Under the pieces are notes generated by a model. That model made no database searches. It saw only the letters and a list, made by a program, of their open reading frames with translations, and was not told where the DNA came from. From the NCBI GenBank assembly GCA_904374465.1, contig CAJFFY010000004.1:32167-96166 (forward strand): DNA of 64,000 nucleotides, read 5' to 3'. The DNA comes from an uncultured Subdoligranulum sp. (GTDB lineage Bacteria; Bacillota; Clostridia; Oscillospirales; Ruminococcaceae). A program made the position numbers and the translations under genes. Below, in pieces: positions 51,389-61,169 of the stretch. Each line of letters opens with the position of its first letter. Within the stretch, counting starts at the first letter, position 1.

Positions 51389-51502
51389 ACAAAACACTCC
51401 CCTTTTTATAAAACACTTTCCCACGGCCCCTCCCCGGGGCACTGTGCCGGCGGTTTCTGCCCGTCACGCCCCCGCCGGCCGGGGTGACGCCGGGCACGGG
51501 GC

Positions 51503-52141
51503 CTATACGGTGACCCCGAAATTCTGTGCCACGATGGTACGGATGACCTCCACGCAGGTGTCCAGGCCCAGGGCGGCGCTGTCCAGGCAGAGGTCGTAGT
51601 TTTCCGGCCGCTTCCACTTTTTGCCGGTGTGGTAGGCGTAGTAGGTTTCCCGGTAGCGGTCCAGCCGGTCGATGTAGTGCATGGCCCGGCTTCGGTTGAT
51701 GCCCTGGCGGCGCATCTCCCGCTCCACCCGGGCGTCGTAGGGGGCGTCCACATAGACCTTGAGCACGTTGGGTTTGTCCCGCAGCACAAAGTCGGCGGCG
51801 CGGCCCACGCAGACGTAGCTTTCCTGGTTGAGCAGTTCCCGCAGCACCTTGGCCTGGTAGTTGAAGAGGTTTTCGTCGCTGATGAAGTTGCCGCTTTCCG
51901 GCGGGATCATGCTGCCGTCGTACACCCGGCGGCTGACCTGGTAGAGCAGCGTCTTGCGGGTGTTCTCGTCGGCTTTGGCGAAGATCTCCTCGTTGATGCC
52001 GCTGTCCTCCGCCGCCAGCCGCAGCAGTTTGCGGTCATACAGGTCGATGCCGTAGAGCTCTGCCAGCTTTTTGGCGATGTAACTGCCGCCGCCCGAACCG
52101 CAGGTGCGGGTGATGGCGATGGCGAAATGCAGGTTGACCAT
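51503..52141 (-). CDS. Cytidylate kinase-like family protein
   Basis: 212 residues. A modified P-loop, TRTCGSGGGSYIAKKL, at about residues 11-26 is followed by YDRKLLRLAAEDSG, a signature of the cytidylate kinase-like family that differs from true Cmk. The C-terminal part has the lid-like YYAYHTGKKWKRPENYDL. These proteins are probably small-molecule kinases, but their substrates are not known. It lies 18 bases after livF and 114 bases before the transaminase gene, so it may be co-transcribed with the transporter. Confidence 0.85.
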   Translation of the reverse strand: MVNLHFAIAITRTCGSGGGSYIAKKLAELYGIDLYDRKLLRLAAEDSGINEEIFAKADENTRKTLLYQVSRRVYDGSMIPPESGNFISDENLFNYQAKVLRELLNQESYVCVGRAADFVLRDKPNVLKVYVDAPYDARVEREMRRQGINRSRAMHYIDRLDRYRETYYAYHTGKKWKRPENYDLCLDSAALGLDTCVEVIRTIVAQNFGVTV

Positions 52142-52159
52142 ACGGATTTTCCCCCTTTC

Positions 52160-52857
52160 TCACTGGCCCAGATAGGCCTTTTTGACCCGCGGGTCGTTGA
52201 GCAGGTCCTTGGCGTCCCCCTGGATGGAGATGGTGCCCGTTTCCAGCACGTAGGCCCGATGGGAGATGGACAGCGCCATCCGGGCGTTCTGTTCCACCAG
52301 CAGAATGGTGATGCCCTGGGCGTTGACCTCCCGGATGATGTCGAAAATTTCCTTGACCAATAGCGGCGAAAGCCCCATGGAGGGTTCATCCATCAGGATC
52401 ATCTTGGGCTTGCCCATCAGGGCCCGGCCCACGGCCAGCATCTGCTGCTCGCCGCCCGAAAGGGTGCCCGCCAGCTGGCGGCGCCGCTCCCGCAGGCGGG
52501 GGAACCGCTTGTAGACTTCCTCCATCGTCTTGTCCTGGTCGGTGGGGTCGGTATAGGCGCCCATCTCCAGGTTTTCCTCCACCGTCATGGTGGGAAAGAT
52601 GTGCCGGCCTTCCGGCACATGGGCCAGCTTGTGGGTGATGATCTTGCTGGGCTCGGTCTTGCGCAGATCCACCCCGTCAAAGGTGATGGAACCCGAGGCC
52701 GCCTTTTCCAGCCCGGTGATGGTGCGCAGCGTCGTAGTCTTGCCGGCGCCGTTGGCCCCGATGAGCGAGACGATCTCGCCGTCCTGTACGGTGAGGGACA
52801 CCCCGTTCAGGGCGTGTACCGCGCCGTAGTTCACATGCAGGTCTTGTACGGTAAGCA

Positions 52858-52858
<1 letters not shown>
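52160..52858 (-). CDS. livF: Branched-chain amino acid-type ABC transporter ATPase LivF
   Basis: 232 residues with Walker A GANGAGKTT, signature LSGGEQQMLAVGRAL, Walker B MILMDEPSMGL and H-loop VEQNA (family variant). It energises the Liv-type uptake system with LivG. Its start overlaps the livG stop by one base. Substrates of this transporter class include leucine-type, other amino acids, urea and more. Confidence 0.95.
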
Positions 52859-53655
<797 letters not shown>

Positions 53656-53659
53656 GGTG

Positions 53660-54655
53660 TCACACCCCTTTCTTGGCGGTTGCGCGCCGGTGGACCAGGC
53701 GGCCCAGGGCGCGGGTCAGGCTGAACTCCCACCGGCCGAAGATGCCGCCCGGCCGGAAGAGCATGACCAGCACCAGCACCACCGAGTAGCAGAGCATGCG
53801 GTAGGTGGCGAACTGACGCATGGCCTCGGGCAAAGCCGACAGGAACACCGCACCGATGATGGAGCCGGTGAGGGAGCCGGTGCCGCCGATGATGACCTCG
53901 CTGAGGAGTTCCGCCGAATAGTTGAAGTTGAAGTTGGTGGGGATCATGGCCGTCATATAGTGGGCGTAGATCGCACCGCCGATGCCCGCAAAGAAGCTGG
54001 ACACCGCAAAGGTGAGCACTTTATAAAAGGTAACGTTGATGCCGGCAGCCGAGGCGGCGATGTAGTCCTCGCGGATGGCCTGGACCGTGCGCCCGAACTT
54101 GCTGCGCACGAACATATACATGAAGGTGACGCAGACCACCATGACCCAGAAGGCCCGGGGGAAGGTGGAGAGCTTCAGGATGCCGCTGAGGGTCTTGCCG
54201 CCACCGGTGATGGAGAAGTTGCAGAAGCAGACGCGGATGATTTCGGCAAAGGCCATGGTGACGATGGCCAGGTAGTCGCCCCGCAGACGCAGGGCCGGGA
54301 TGCCCACCAGCACCCCCATGATGCCGGCGGCAAGGCCGCCCACAAGGATGGCCACCAGGAAGAGTCCCAGGTCGGACAGGCCCTTGCCGGCCAGCGCGCC
54401 CGACACGATGGCGGACACATAGGCCCCCACCGACACAAAGCCCGCATGGCCCAAAGAGAACTCACCCATGAAACCGACAACGAGGTTGAGGGATGCCACC
54501 ATGATGACGGTGTAGCAGGCGGTGGTGCAGATGCCCTGGATGTAGGTGGTGGAGGTGCCGAACACCCCCGCCGCGAACAGGGCCATGAGCAGGGCGAAGA
54601 CGACCACTACCCCCACGGCGTTGAGGAGATAGGCGATCTTGCGTTGTTTTGTCAT
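53660..54655 (-). CDS. livM: Branched-chain amino acid-type ABC transporter permease LivM
   Basis: 331 residues with about eight or more hydrophobic segments; GEFSLGHAGFVSVGAYVSA and RLRGDYLAIVTMAFAEIIR are LivM signatures. The N-terminal basic stretch KQRKIAY points to a cytoplasmic start. It is placed 13 bases after livH. Confidence 0.94.
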   Translation of the reverse strand: MTKQRKIAYLLNAVGVVVVFALLMALFAAGVFGTSTTYIQGICTTACYTVIMVASLNLVVGFMGEFSLGHAGFVSVGAYVSAIVSGALAGKGLSDLGLFLVAILVGGLAAGIMGVLVGIPALRLRGDYLAIVTMAFAEIIRVCFCNFSITGGGKTLSGILKLSTFPRAFWVMVVCVTFMYMFVRSKFGRTVQAIREDYIAASAAGINVTFYKVLTFAVSSFFAGIGGAIYAHYMTAMIPTNFNFNYSAELLSEVIIGGTGSLTGSIIGAVFLSALPEAMRQFATYRMLCYSVVLVLVMLFRPGGIFGRWEFSLTRALGRLVHRRATAKKGV

Positions 54656-54668
54656 CGCTGTTTCCTCC

Positions 54669-55559
54669 TTACACTTTTTCGCCGGTGTTCTTGCCCAGGA
54701 TGCCCGAGGGTTTGACCAGCAGAATGACGATCAGGGTGCCGTAGGTGACGGCCTCATACCAGCCGGGGGCAAACAGCTTGACGAAGATTTCGATAAGCCC
54801 CACCAGGATGCCGCCCAGCATGGCGCCGGGAATGATGCCGATGCCCCCCAGCACGGCGGCAATGAAGGCCTTCATGCCCATCATGGAGCCCATGTCGGTG
54901 GTGACCCGGGGGTAGGTGGCGCAGTACATCAGGGCCGCCACCGCCGCCAGCGAGGAACCGATGCAGAAGGTCAGCGTGATGATGCGGTTGACGTTGATGC
55001 CCATCAGGGTGGACGCGTCCTTGTCCTGGGGCACCGCCCGCATGGCCTTGCCCAGCTTGGTGCCCTTGACAAAGAGCTGCATGCCCAGCATGATGACCAG
55101 CCCGATGGCGATGGTGAGCAGGACGTTGAGCGGCAGGGACACCCCGCCCACCGTGATGGTGGGCAGGCTGAAGATGGCCTGCACGTTGTGGGGCTTGGCG
55201 CCGAAGAGCACCATGGCCAGGTTCTGCAGGAAGATGCTCATGGCCAGGGCGGTGATCAGGGCGGACATGGAACCCGCCTTGCGCACCGGGCGATAGGCGA
55301 AGGTTTCCACCAGAACGCCCAGCACGGCGCAGACCGCAATGGCCACCACCACCGCCAGCCAGGCCGGCATGCCGGCATTGACCATGAGGGGAATCGTATA
55401 AAACAGGGTATAGGAACCGATCATGATGAAATCGCCGTGGGCGAAGTTGATCATCCGGATGATGCCGTACACCATGGTGTAGCCCAGGGCGATCAGCGCA
55501 TAGATGGCGCCCTGGTTCAGCCCATTGATCAGGCTTTGGATAAACAGCGAGAGTGTCAT
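54669..55559 (-). CDS. livH: Branched-chain amino acid-type ABC transporter permease LivH
   Basis: 296 residues, about eight helices. The N-terminal QSLINGLNQGAIYALIALGYTMVYG and INFAHGDFIMIG motif are LivH signatures (quoted in part). It is 97 bases downstream of the binding-protein gene. Confidence 0.94.
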   Translation of the reverse strand: MTLSLFIQSLINGLNQGAIYALIALGYTMVYGIIRMINFAHGDFIMIGSYTLFYTIPLMVNAGMPAWLAVVVAIAVCAVLGVLVETFAYRPVRKAGSMSALITALAMSIFLQNLAMVLFGAKPHNVQAIFSLPTITVGGVSLPLNVLLTIAIGLVIMLGMQLFVKGTKLGKAMRAVPQDKDASTLMGINVNRIITLTFCIGSSLAAVAALMYCATYPRVTTDMGSMMGMKAFIAAVLGGIGIIPGAMLGGILVGLIEIFVKLFAPGWYEAVTYGTLIVILLVKPSGILGKNTGEKV

Positions 55560-55656
55560 GCTACCTTCACCTTTCCCGGCAGGAAAACCTGCCCTAGAAT
55601 AAGGCGCGGCGGCCCGGAGGCCGCCGCGCAGGATACGGGGTTACCGTGGTTGGTTG

Positions 55657-56913
55657 TTATTCGGCCGAGGCCGCGACCTTGCCTTCGGCATCCAGCGTTT
55701 CGGCCCACTTGCCCTGGCCGTCCACATAGGTGTTGAAGACGATGGACTTGATGGCGTCGCCGTTCTCGTCCAGGGTGATGTCGCCGCCCACGCCGGAGAA
55801 GCTCATGCCCTTCATGCCCTTGACCAGGCTGGCGGTGTCGGTGCCGCCGCCGTTTTCGGCCGCCTGGACCAGCATGTACATGGCGTCATAGTAGAGCGCC
55901 GCGCAGGCGTTCAGGCTCTCGGTGCCGTACTTCTCGGTGAATTTCTGGACGAAGTTGACCACCGCCGGGGAGGTATCCTCGCTGGAGTAGTGGTTGGTGA
56001 AATAGCAGTTGTCGAACTTGTCTTCCAGACCGGTGGTGTCGGCGCCGTCCCAGCCGTCACCGCCCATGATGATGCCGGTGAAGCCTGCGTTGCGGGCCGC
56101 ACCCACCAACAGGGGGACGGTGTCCAGGAAGCAGGGATAATACAGGAACTCGGCGCCGGAGGCTACCGCCTGGGCCGCCTGGGAGGAATAGTCGGTGTCG
56201 GTGGTCATGCACTCGCCGGTGTAGGTGACCTCGATGCCGTTGGCCTCACAGTTTTCCACAAAAGCGTCCTTCAGGCCGTTGGAGTAGTCATCGTCCTTGG
56301 CGTAGATGACCGCCACCTTGCCGATGCCCTTGTCCTTGACAAAGAGGGCCGCCATCTTGCCCTGGTAGGGGTCGATGAAGCAGTTGCGGAAAATCGTATC
56401 GCCCTTGAGGGTGACGTCCACGTTGGTGGCGCCGGTGGCCAGCAGCAGCATGTTGTCCGCCGCGGCCTGGGTGGCCATGGGCAACGTCACCGAGGAGAAG
56501 AAGCTGCCCACGATGGCTTCGGGCTGTTCGGCCATCAACAGGTTGTAGGCGTTCATGGCCTGCTTGGCGTCCTTGGCATCGTCCGCCACCTGGCCGTTGT
56601 TGACGATCTCGATCTTATAGCCGCTGTCACCGGCGTTGATCTCCTCCACGGCCATATCCACCGCGTTCTGGGCGCCCTCGCCGTAGATGGCGGAACCGCC
56701 CGTCATGCTGCAGACAACACCCACCCGGATGACGTTATCCTCGGCGCCGGTGGTGGCGCCTTCCGCCGAGGCGGTGCTCTCCGCCGCAGAGGAAGCGGCG
56801 GTCTCCGACCCGGCGCCCGCCTGCTGCTGGGTGGACGATCCACAGCCCGCCAGCAGGCTCAGCCCCATGGCGGCGGCCATCGTCAACGCAAGTACTCGTT
56901 TGTGCTTTCTCAT
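55657..56913 (-). CDS. Branched-chain amino acid-type ABC transporter binding lipoprotein
   Basis: 418 residues. A signal peptide with lipobox LLAGC (Cys about residue 24) is followed by a low-complexity Ser/Ala/Glu linker and a Peripla_BP_6 domain beginning IRVGVVCSMTGGSAIYGEGAQNAVDMAVEEIN (quoted from VGVVCSMTGGSAIYG). It is anchored on the outer face of the membrane and hands its ligand to LivHM. A leader of about 180 bases with two terminator-like hairpins precedes it. Its D-glutamate-pathway neighbours suggest that the ligand may be glutamate-like or 5-oxoproline rather than leucine, which is inference. Confidence 0.92.
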   Translation of the reverse strand: MRKHKRVLALTMAAAMGLSLLAGCGSSTQQQAGAGSETAASSAAESTASAEGATTGAEDNVIRVGVVCSMTGGSAIYGEGAQNAVDMAVEEINAGDSGYKIEIVNNGQVADDAKDAKQAMNAYNLLMAEQPEAIVGSFFSSVTLPMATQAAADNMLLLATGATNVDVTLKGDTIFRNCFIDPYQGKMAALFVKDKGIGKVAVIYAKDDDYSNGLKDAFVENCEANGIEVTYTGECMTTDTDYSSQAAQAVASGAEFLYYPCFLDTVPLLVGAARNAGFTGIIMGGDGWDGADTTGLEDKFDNCYFTNHYSSEDTSPAVVNFVQKFTEKYGTESLNACAALYYDAMYMLVQAAENGGGTDTASLVKGMKGMSFSGVGGDITLDENGDAIKSIVFNTYVDGQGKWAETLDAEGKVAASAE

Positions 56914-56945
56914 CTGTGGTTCCCTCTTTTCTGCAGTGTTCTTCC

Positions 56946-57061
56946 CTCCGAAAAGGGAAAAGGCGCACAGTCCTGAAGGACTGCACGCCTTTGTGGTTGC
57001 TTGCACCCCACCGGGGAAACAAAAACGGGGTTGCGAGCCATGGTCTTGGCTTCGCAACCCC
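56946..57061 (-). terminator. Two tandem terminator-like hairpins in the liv operon leader
   Basis: On the minus strand, hairpin 1 (57027-57061) pairs GGGGTTGCGA with TCGCAACCCC and is followed by GTTTTTGTTT (57014-57026). Hairpin 2 (56959-56992) pairs AAAGGCG-N2-CAGTCC with GGACTG-N2-CGCCTTT and is followed by TTTTCCCTTTT. Both lie between the promoter and the ATG at 56913. A second GCAACC after hairpin 1 (about 56995-57000) could pair with its 5' arm instead. Confidence 0.75.
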
Positions 57062-57275
57062 ATTGTTACGTTTCCGGTCTGGTTTGGTGTTGTGGCTATT
57101 ATAGCAGGGTGTCCCGGGTTGTGCAAGGGGATTCGGTCCAAAAAATCTAAATTCGTTCATCCTGGAAGGTTTGCCCCCCTGCCGCCGGGCAATCTTTGTG
57201 CAGAGTTACGAAAATTAAGCAAACCTCATCCCGTTCGCATCCTTTTGCCACCAAAACTTACGATTTTTTCGTCTG
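57062..57275 (-). promoter_or_regulatory. liv operon promoter and flanking non-coding stretch
   Basis: On the minus strand TTGCAC (57121-57126), 17-bp spacer, TATAAT (57098-57103), start near 57091. From 57127 to the MATE stop at 57276 no gene or terminator is recognised; the sequence is unusually AT-rich for the window. Confidence 0.85.
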
Positions 57276-58509
57276 TCAGGCAGGCTGCTGCATCTCCCGC
57301 CGCAGCCGGGGCAGCACAAAGAGGAAAAACACCACCACGCTGAAGGTGGCCCCCGCCAGATCCGAGAGGCTGCCGGCGTAGAAGACGTTTTCCACCGGGC
57401 CCAGCCGGGGCAGCACCACCAGGCAGACCAGGTAGAGCAGCTTGCGGAAGATGGACAGCGGGAAGGCATACCGCACCTTGCCCATGGCGGTCAGGCTGTC
57501 CACCAGGGCATACTGCACGGCCACCCCCAGCAAGGCCAGGGTGTAGCGGCGCAGGCAGACCGACGCCAGCCCGATGAGGGCCTCGTCCTGCAAAAACAGC
57601 CCCGCAAACACCCCCGGCACCGCCTGGACGGCCAGTTCCAGCAACCCGATGTAGATCCCGCACAGCACGAAGACCCACCAGAAAGCCTGCCGCACCTTGG
57701 GGTAGTTGCCGGCGCCGTAGTGGTAGCTGAAGATGGTACCGCAGCCGGTGGTGATGCCCTGGGACGGGCAGAAGACGATGGTGAGGAAGCTCTGCACCAC
57801 GGTGGCGCAGGTAATCAGGGCGTCGCCCCGGTCGCCGCCGTACTGCCGCAGCACGATGTTGAGCAGAATGATGATGAAGTTGTCCAGCAGCGTGATGAGG
57901 AAGGACATCGACCCGATGGCTACGATGCGCCGGCAGAGGGCGGCCCGGGGCCGGTGCAGCCGCAGGGGCACCGGCATACCGGGGCGGCAGAGCTGCACCA
58001 CCACATAGACGGCCATGACGCACTGGGACAGCACGGTGGCCGCCGCGGCGCCCACCACCCCCAGCCGGAGCCCGAAGAGGAACAGCGGGTCCAGCACCAC
58101 ATTGGTCAGGGCGCCCAGCACCACAGCGATCATTCCCTGGCGGGCAAAGCCCTGGGCCAGCAGGAACTGGTTGAGCCCCACCCCCAGCAGCGAAGCCAGG
58201 GTACCCAGGATATACACGGTGAAATAGGGTCCCGCGTAGGGGTAAAGGGCGTCGCTGCAGCCCAGCAGGTAGAGCAGCGGTTTGTGTAGCGGCAGCAGCA
58301 CCGCCGTCACCGCCGCCCCCATGCCCACCAGCAGCCAGAAGGCGTTGCCCAGGGCCTGGCGGGCCCGGTCGGCGTTCTGCTGCCCCAGGCTGATGCTCAT
58401 GAGCGCCGCGCCGCCGATGCCCACCATGTAGGCAAAGGCCGTGACGGCGGTGAGGGCCGGCGCGCAGATGCCGATGCCGGCCAGGGCCAGCTCGCCCCCC
58501 TGGGGCAGC
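57276..58509 (-). pseudogene. MATE-family efflux protein lacking its N-terminus
   Basis: About 411 codons with the normal MATE pattern from GELALAGIGICAPALTAVTAFAYMVGIGG onward (quoted here from GELALAGIGI), through two bundles of about six helices each, to a normal stop. The family is 440-450 residues and starts about 40-45 residues earlier; the first helix, start codon and ribosome binding site are missing. Directly upstream, in another frame, is a LysR helix-turn-helix fragment, so the 5' end was lost in a deletion that joined the two genes. In-frame ATG at 58559 lies inside the LysR part and has no ribosome binding site. Substrate export by the normal protein would be Na+ or H+ driven. 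Confidence 0.8.
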
Positions 58510-58512
58510 CGC

Positions 58513-58701
58513 CTGGAGCAGCGCCTCGGTGGGGGAAAGATGGCGGTACATCCGCTCAAACAGGCGGGTGCCGTAGTACTGTTCCAGTTCCTGCACGGCC
58601 CGGGTAACGGCGGGCTGGGTCAGGTGGAGTTCCTCCGCCGCGTGGGTGACGTTTTCGGCCCGGTAGACCGCCACAAAGATACGCAGATGGCGAATGGTCA
58701 T
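58513..58701 (-). pseudogene. LysR-family regulator fragment, helix-turn-helix only
   Basis: The first 60 or so residues of a LysR regulator: MTIRHLRIFVAVYRAENVTH, then AAEELHLTQPAVTRAVQELE and RLFERMYRHLSPTEA, after which the sequence runs into the MATE gene in the wrong frame. The whole effector-binding domain is missing. It is divergent from the chromate transporter pair, whose regulator in related bacteria is often such a LysR protein. The reading frame continues as a nonsense translation of MATE for about 430 codons. Confidence 0.8.
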
Positions 58702-58755
58702 GGCAACCCCTCTCTTTTTTACAAAAAATGCATGACAGCCATAAAAAATCGGCAT

Positions 58756-58784
58756 TTCACAACGGCCGGTCTTGGCGGTATGAT
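58756..58784 (+). promoter_or_regulatory. Promoter of the chromate transporter pair
   Basis: TTCACA (58756-58761), 17-bp spacer, TATGAT (58779-58784). The divergent region holds repeated AAAAAAT-GCA-like blocks (near 58723 and 58743), possible LysR sites. Confidence 0.6.
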
Positions 58785-58813
58785 AGAAGAAACACGATTT
58801 TGGGAGGAACCCT

Positions 58814-59395
58814 ATGGACGAACACCCCATGACCCGCGCCCAACGGCTGCGGGCCCTGTTTTTCAGCACGCTGTACATCAGCGCCTTCACCTTCGGCGGC
58901 GGCTATGTCATCGTCACCTTCATGAAACGCAAATTCGTGGATGAACTGCACTGGATCGATGAGCAGGAGATGCTGGACATGACCGCCCTGGCCCAGTCCT
59001 CGCCGGGGGCCATCGCCGTCAACGCCGCCATCCTGGTGGGCTGGCGGGTGGAAGGTCTGCCCGGCATGGCGGTGGCCGTGCTGGGGTCCATCCTGCCGCC
59101 CATGGTCATTCTGACGGTCATCTCCTTCATCTACCAGGCTTTCGCCACCAACCCCTATGTGGCGCTGGTGCTCAAGGGGATGCAGGCCGGCGTGGCCGCC
59201 GTCATCCTGGATGTGGTTTGCGACCTGGGAGGCGATGTGCTCAAGACCCGGTCGGTGCTGTTCATCGGGCTGATGGTGGCCGCCTTTGTGGCCAGTTCCC
59301 TGCTGCAAATCAATGTGATTCTGATCATTCTGGCCGCCACCGCCTTTGGGGTGCTGCGCGCCGTTTACCAGCACAGAAAGGCGGTGCGCCGATGA
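58814..59395 (+). CDS. Chromate transporter family protein, first half
   Basis: 193 residues, one CHR domain with about six helices. SAFTFGGGYVIVTFM and LAQSSPGAIAVNAAIL are the CHR signature regions. In this two-gene form each half is a CHR domain and the pair makes the transporter. GGAGGAACCCT precedes the ATG. The stop overlaps the next gene start (ATGA). Family members export chromate or take up sulfate-like anions; the natural substrate here is uncertain. Confidence 0.9.
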   Translation: MDEHPMTRAQRLRALFFSTLYISAFTFGGGYVIVTFMKRKFVDELHWIDEQEMLDMTALAQSSPGAIAVNAAILVGWRVEGLPGMAVAVLGSILPPMVILTVISFIYQAFATNPYVALVLKGMQAGVAAVILDVVCDLGGDVLKTRSVLFIGLMVAAFVASSLLQINVILIILAATAFGVLRAVYQHRKAVRR

Positions 59396-59958
59396 TCTAC
59401 CTGCAACTGTTTTTGAGTTTCCTGCAGGTGGGGCTGTTCAGCGTGGGCGGCGGCTACGCCGCCATGCCGCTGATCCAGAGCCAGGTGGTGGAACGCCATC
59501 CCTGGCTGACCCTGCGGGAATTCACCGATCTGATCACCATTGCCCAGATGACCCCCGGCCCCATTGCCATCAACTCCGCCACCTTCGTGGGGGTGCGCAT
59601 CGCCGGCATTCCCGGCGCCCTTGTGGCCACCCTGGGCTGCATTGCCCCGGCACTGGTGCTGGTATCGCTGCTGGCCTGGGTGTACAACAAGTACAAAAAC
59701 CTGTCGGTACTGCAGAACGTGCTGGCCTGCCTGCGCCCCGTGGTGGTGGCGCTGATCCTGGGTGCGGGGCTGTCCATTCTGGTCCTGGTGGTGCTGGACG
59801 GCGCCCCCCTGCGGGTTGAAAACATCCAGTGGATTGACACCGGCCTGTTTGTGGCGGCTCTGGTCATTCTGCGCAAGGCCAAGTGGGACCCCATCCTGAC
59901 CATGTGCCTGTGCGGCGCGGCGGGGCTGGTGCTCCACCTGGTGCTGCCGGTGGCCTGA
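59392..59958 (+). CDS. Chromate transporter family protein, second half
   Basis: 188 residues, the second CHR domain: LFSVGGGYAAMPLIQSQVV, then IAQMTPGPIAINSATFVGVR. It begins at ATG 59392, overlapping the first half by 4 bases, so the two are made in equal amounts. It ends in a terminator at 59972. Confidence 0.9.
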   Translation: MIYLQLFLSFLQVGLFSVGGGYAAMPLIQSQVVERHPWLTLREFTDLITIAQMTPGPIAINSATFVGVRIAGIPGALVATLGCIAPALVLVSLLAWVYNKYKNLSVLQNVLACLRPVVVALILGAGLSILVLVVLDGAPLRVENIQWIDTGLFVAALVILRKAKWDPILTMCLCGAAGLVLHLVLPVA

Positions 59959-59971
59959 ATTCCCGGCACAC

Positions 59972-59998
59972 GCCCCCCTGGCGGGGGCTTTTTGTTTT
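59972..59998 (+). terminator. Terminator of the chromate transporter pair
   Basis: GCCCCC (59972-59977) and GGGGGC (59983-59988), followed by TTTTTGTTTTT. Confidence 0.8.
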
Positions 59999-60087
59999 TG
60001 GGGATGGGGCGTTGTTTTGTAACCATTATACGGGTTCCGGGCGGCCTGTGCAATCCCCAAAATGGACGTCCGGACCTGCAGAGCCCC

Positions 60088-60116
60088 TTGACCGGCCGGA
60101 CCGGGGGTGGTATGCT
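60088..60116 (+). promoter_or_regulatory. Promoter of the D-2-hydroxyacid dehydrogenase gene
   Basis: TTGACC (60088-60093), 17-bp spacer, TATGCT (60111-60116) with TGG before it. Confidence 0.8.
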
Positions 60117-60151
60117 CTGTTCAGGTTTTTGCAGAGAGGAAGGAAGTTACG

Positions 60152-61102
60152 ATGAGCAAGATCGTTATTATGGAATCGCTGGGCATCTCGGCCCAGGAGC
60201 TGGCCGCCCGCAAGGCCCCTTTTGAGGCCCAGGGCCATACCTTTGCGGAATACGAAAAATCCACCGACCCCGCCGTGCTGATCCGGGAAGCCCGGGACGC
60301 CGACGCCATGATCCTGGCCAACATGCCCCTGCCCGGGGCGGTGATTGAAGCCTGCCCCCGGCTGAAATTCATCGACGTGGCCTTCACCGGTGTGGACCAC
60401 GTGGGGCTGGACGCCGCCAAAGTCCGGGGCATTGCGGTGAGCAATGCCTCCGGCTATTCCAACGAGGCGGTGGCCGAGCTGGTGCTGGGCATGGCACTGT
60501 CCCTCTACCGCAATCTGTCCGCCGTGGAGGCCCGCTGCCGGGCCGGCGGCACCAAGGACGGCCTGGTGGGCGGCGAACTGCAGGGCAAGACGGTGGGCAT
60601 CGTCGGCCTGGGCAAGATCGGCACCCGCACGGCGGCGCTGTTCCATGCCTTCGGCTGTTCGGTGCTGGCCCACAGCCGCACGGTGCACGCCGACGCGCCG
60701 GACTATGTGCGGCAGGTCAGCCTGGAGGAGCTGCTGGCCCAGTCCGACCTGGTGGTGCTGCACTGCCCGCTGAACGACAGCACCCGCGGCATGATCAACG
60801 CCGAAAAGCTGGCCATGATGAAGCCCACGGCGTTGCTGATCAACGTGGCCCGCGGCCCCGTGGTGGTGACCCAAGACCTGGCCGACGCCCTGCAGCGGGG
60901 CGTGATTGCCGGGGCCGGCATCGACGTCTTTGACAGCGAACCGCCGCTGGCCGACGACGAGCCGCTGCTGCACTGCCCCCACTGCCTGGTGACCCCCCAT
61001 GTGGCCTTTGCCACCCGGGAGAGCATGAGCCTGCGGGCGGAGATTGTCTTTGACAATCTGGCCGCCTGGCTGGACGGGCAGCAGAAAAACGTCATCCTGT
61101 AA
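60152..61102 (+). CDS. D-isomer-specific 2-hydroxyacid dehydrogenase
   Basis: 316 residues. NAD-binding motif VGIVGLGKIGTRTAALFHAFG (core GLGKIG about 150-155) and the catalytic triad: Arg in NVARGPVV, Glu in DVFDSEPPL, His in VTPHVAF. Reduces a 2-oxo acid to a D-2-hydroxy acid with NADH, or the reverse, in the cytoplasm. AAGGAAG lies 5 bases before the ATG. It is monocistronic. The substrate (lactate, glycerate, hydroxyisocaproate and others) cannot be chosen. Confidence 0.92.
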   Translation: MSKIVIMESLGISAQELAARKAPFEAQGHTFAEYEKSTDPAVLIREARDADAMILANMPLPGAVIEACPRLKFIDVAFTGVDHVGLDAAKVRGIAVSNASGYSNEAVAELVLGMALSLYRNLSAVEARCRAGGTKDGLVGGELQGKTVGIVGLGKIGTRTAALFHAFGCSVLAHSRTVHADAPDYVRQVSLEELLAQSDLVVLHCPLNDSTRGMINAEKLAMMKPTALLINVARGPVVVTQDLADALQRGVIAGAGIDVFDSEPPLADDEPLLHCPHCLVTPHVAFATRESMSLRAEIVFDNLAAWLDGQQKNVIL

Positions 61103-61118
61103 CCCACCCGAAATACAG

Positions 61119-61155
61119 CACCCGGCCGGGACCCTGTGCCCCGGCCGGGTGTTTT
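61119..61155 (+). terminator. Terminator of the dehydrogenase gene
   Basis: CACCCGGCCGGG (61119-61130) and CCCGGCCGGGTG (61140-61151), followed by only four T. Confidence 0.75.
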
Positions 61156-61169
61156 GCGTATCCGGTTTT

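Noticed and set aside
56914..57141. In-frame N-terminal extension of the Liv binding protein to an ATG at 57141
   Set aside because: It would run across the promoter and both leader hairpins and abolish the signal peptide. MRKHKRVLAL at 56913 is a proper lipoprotein start.
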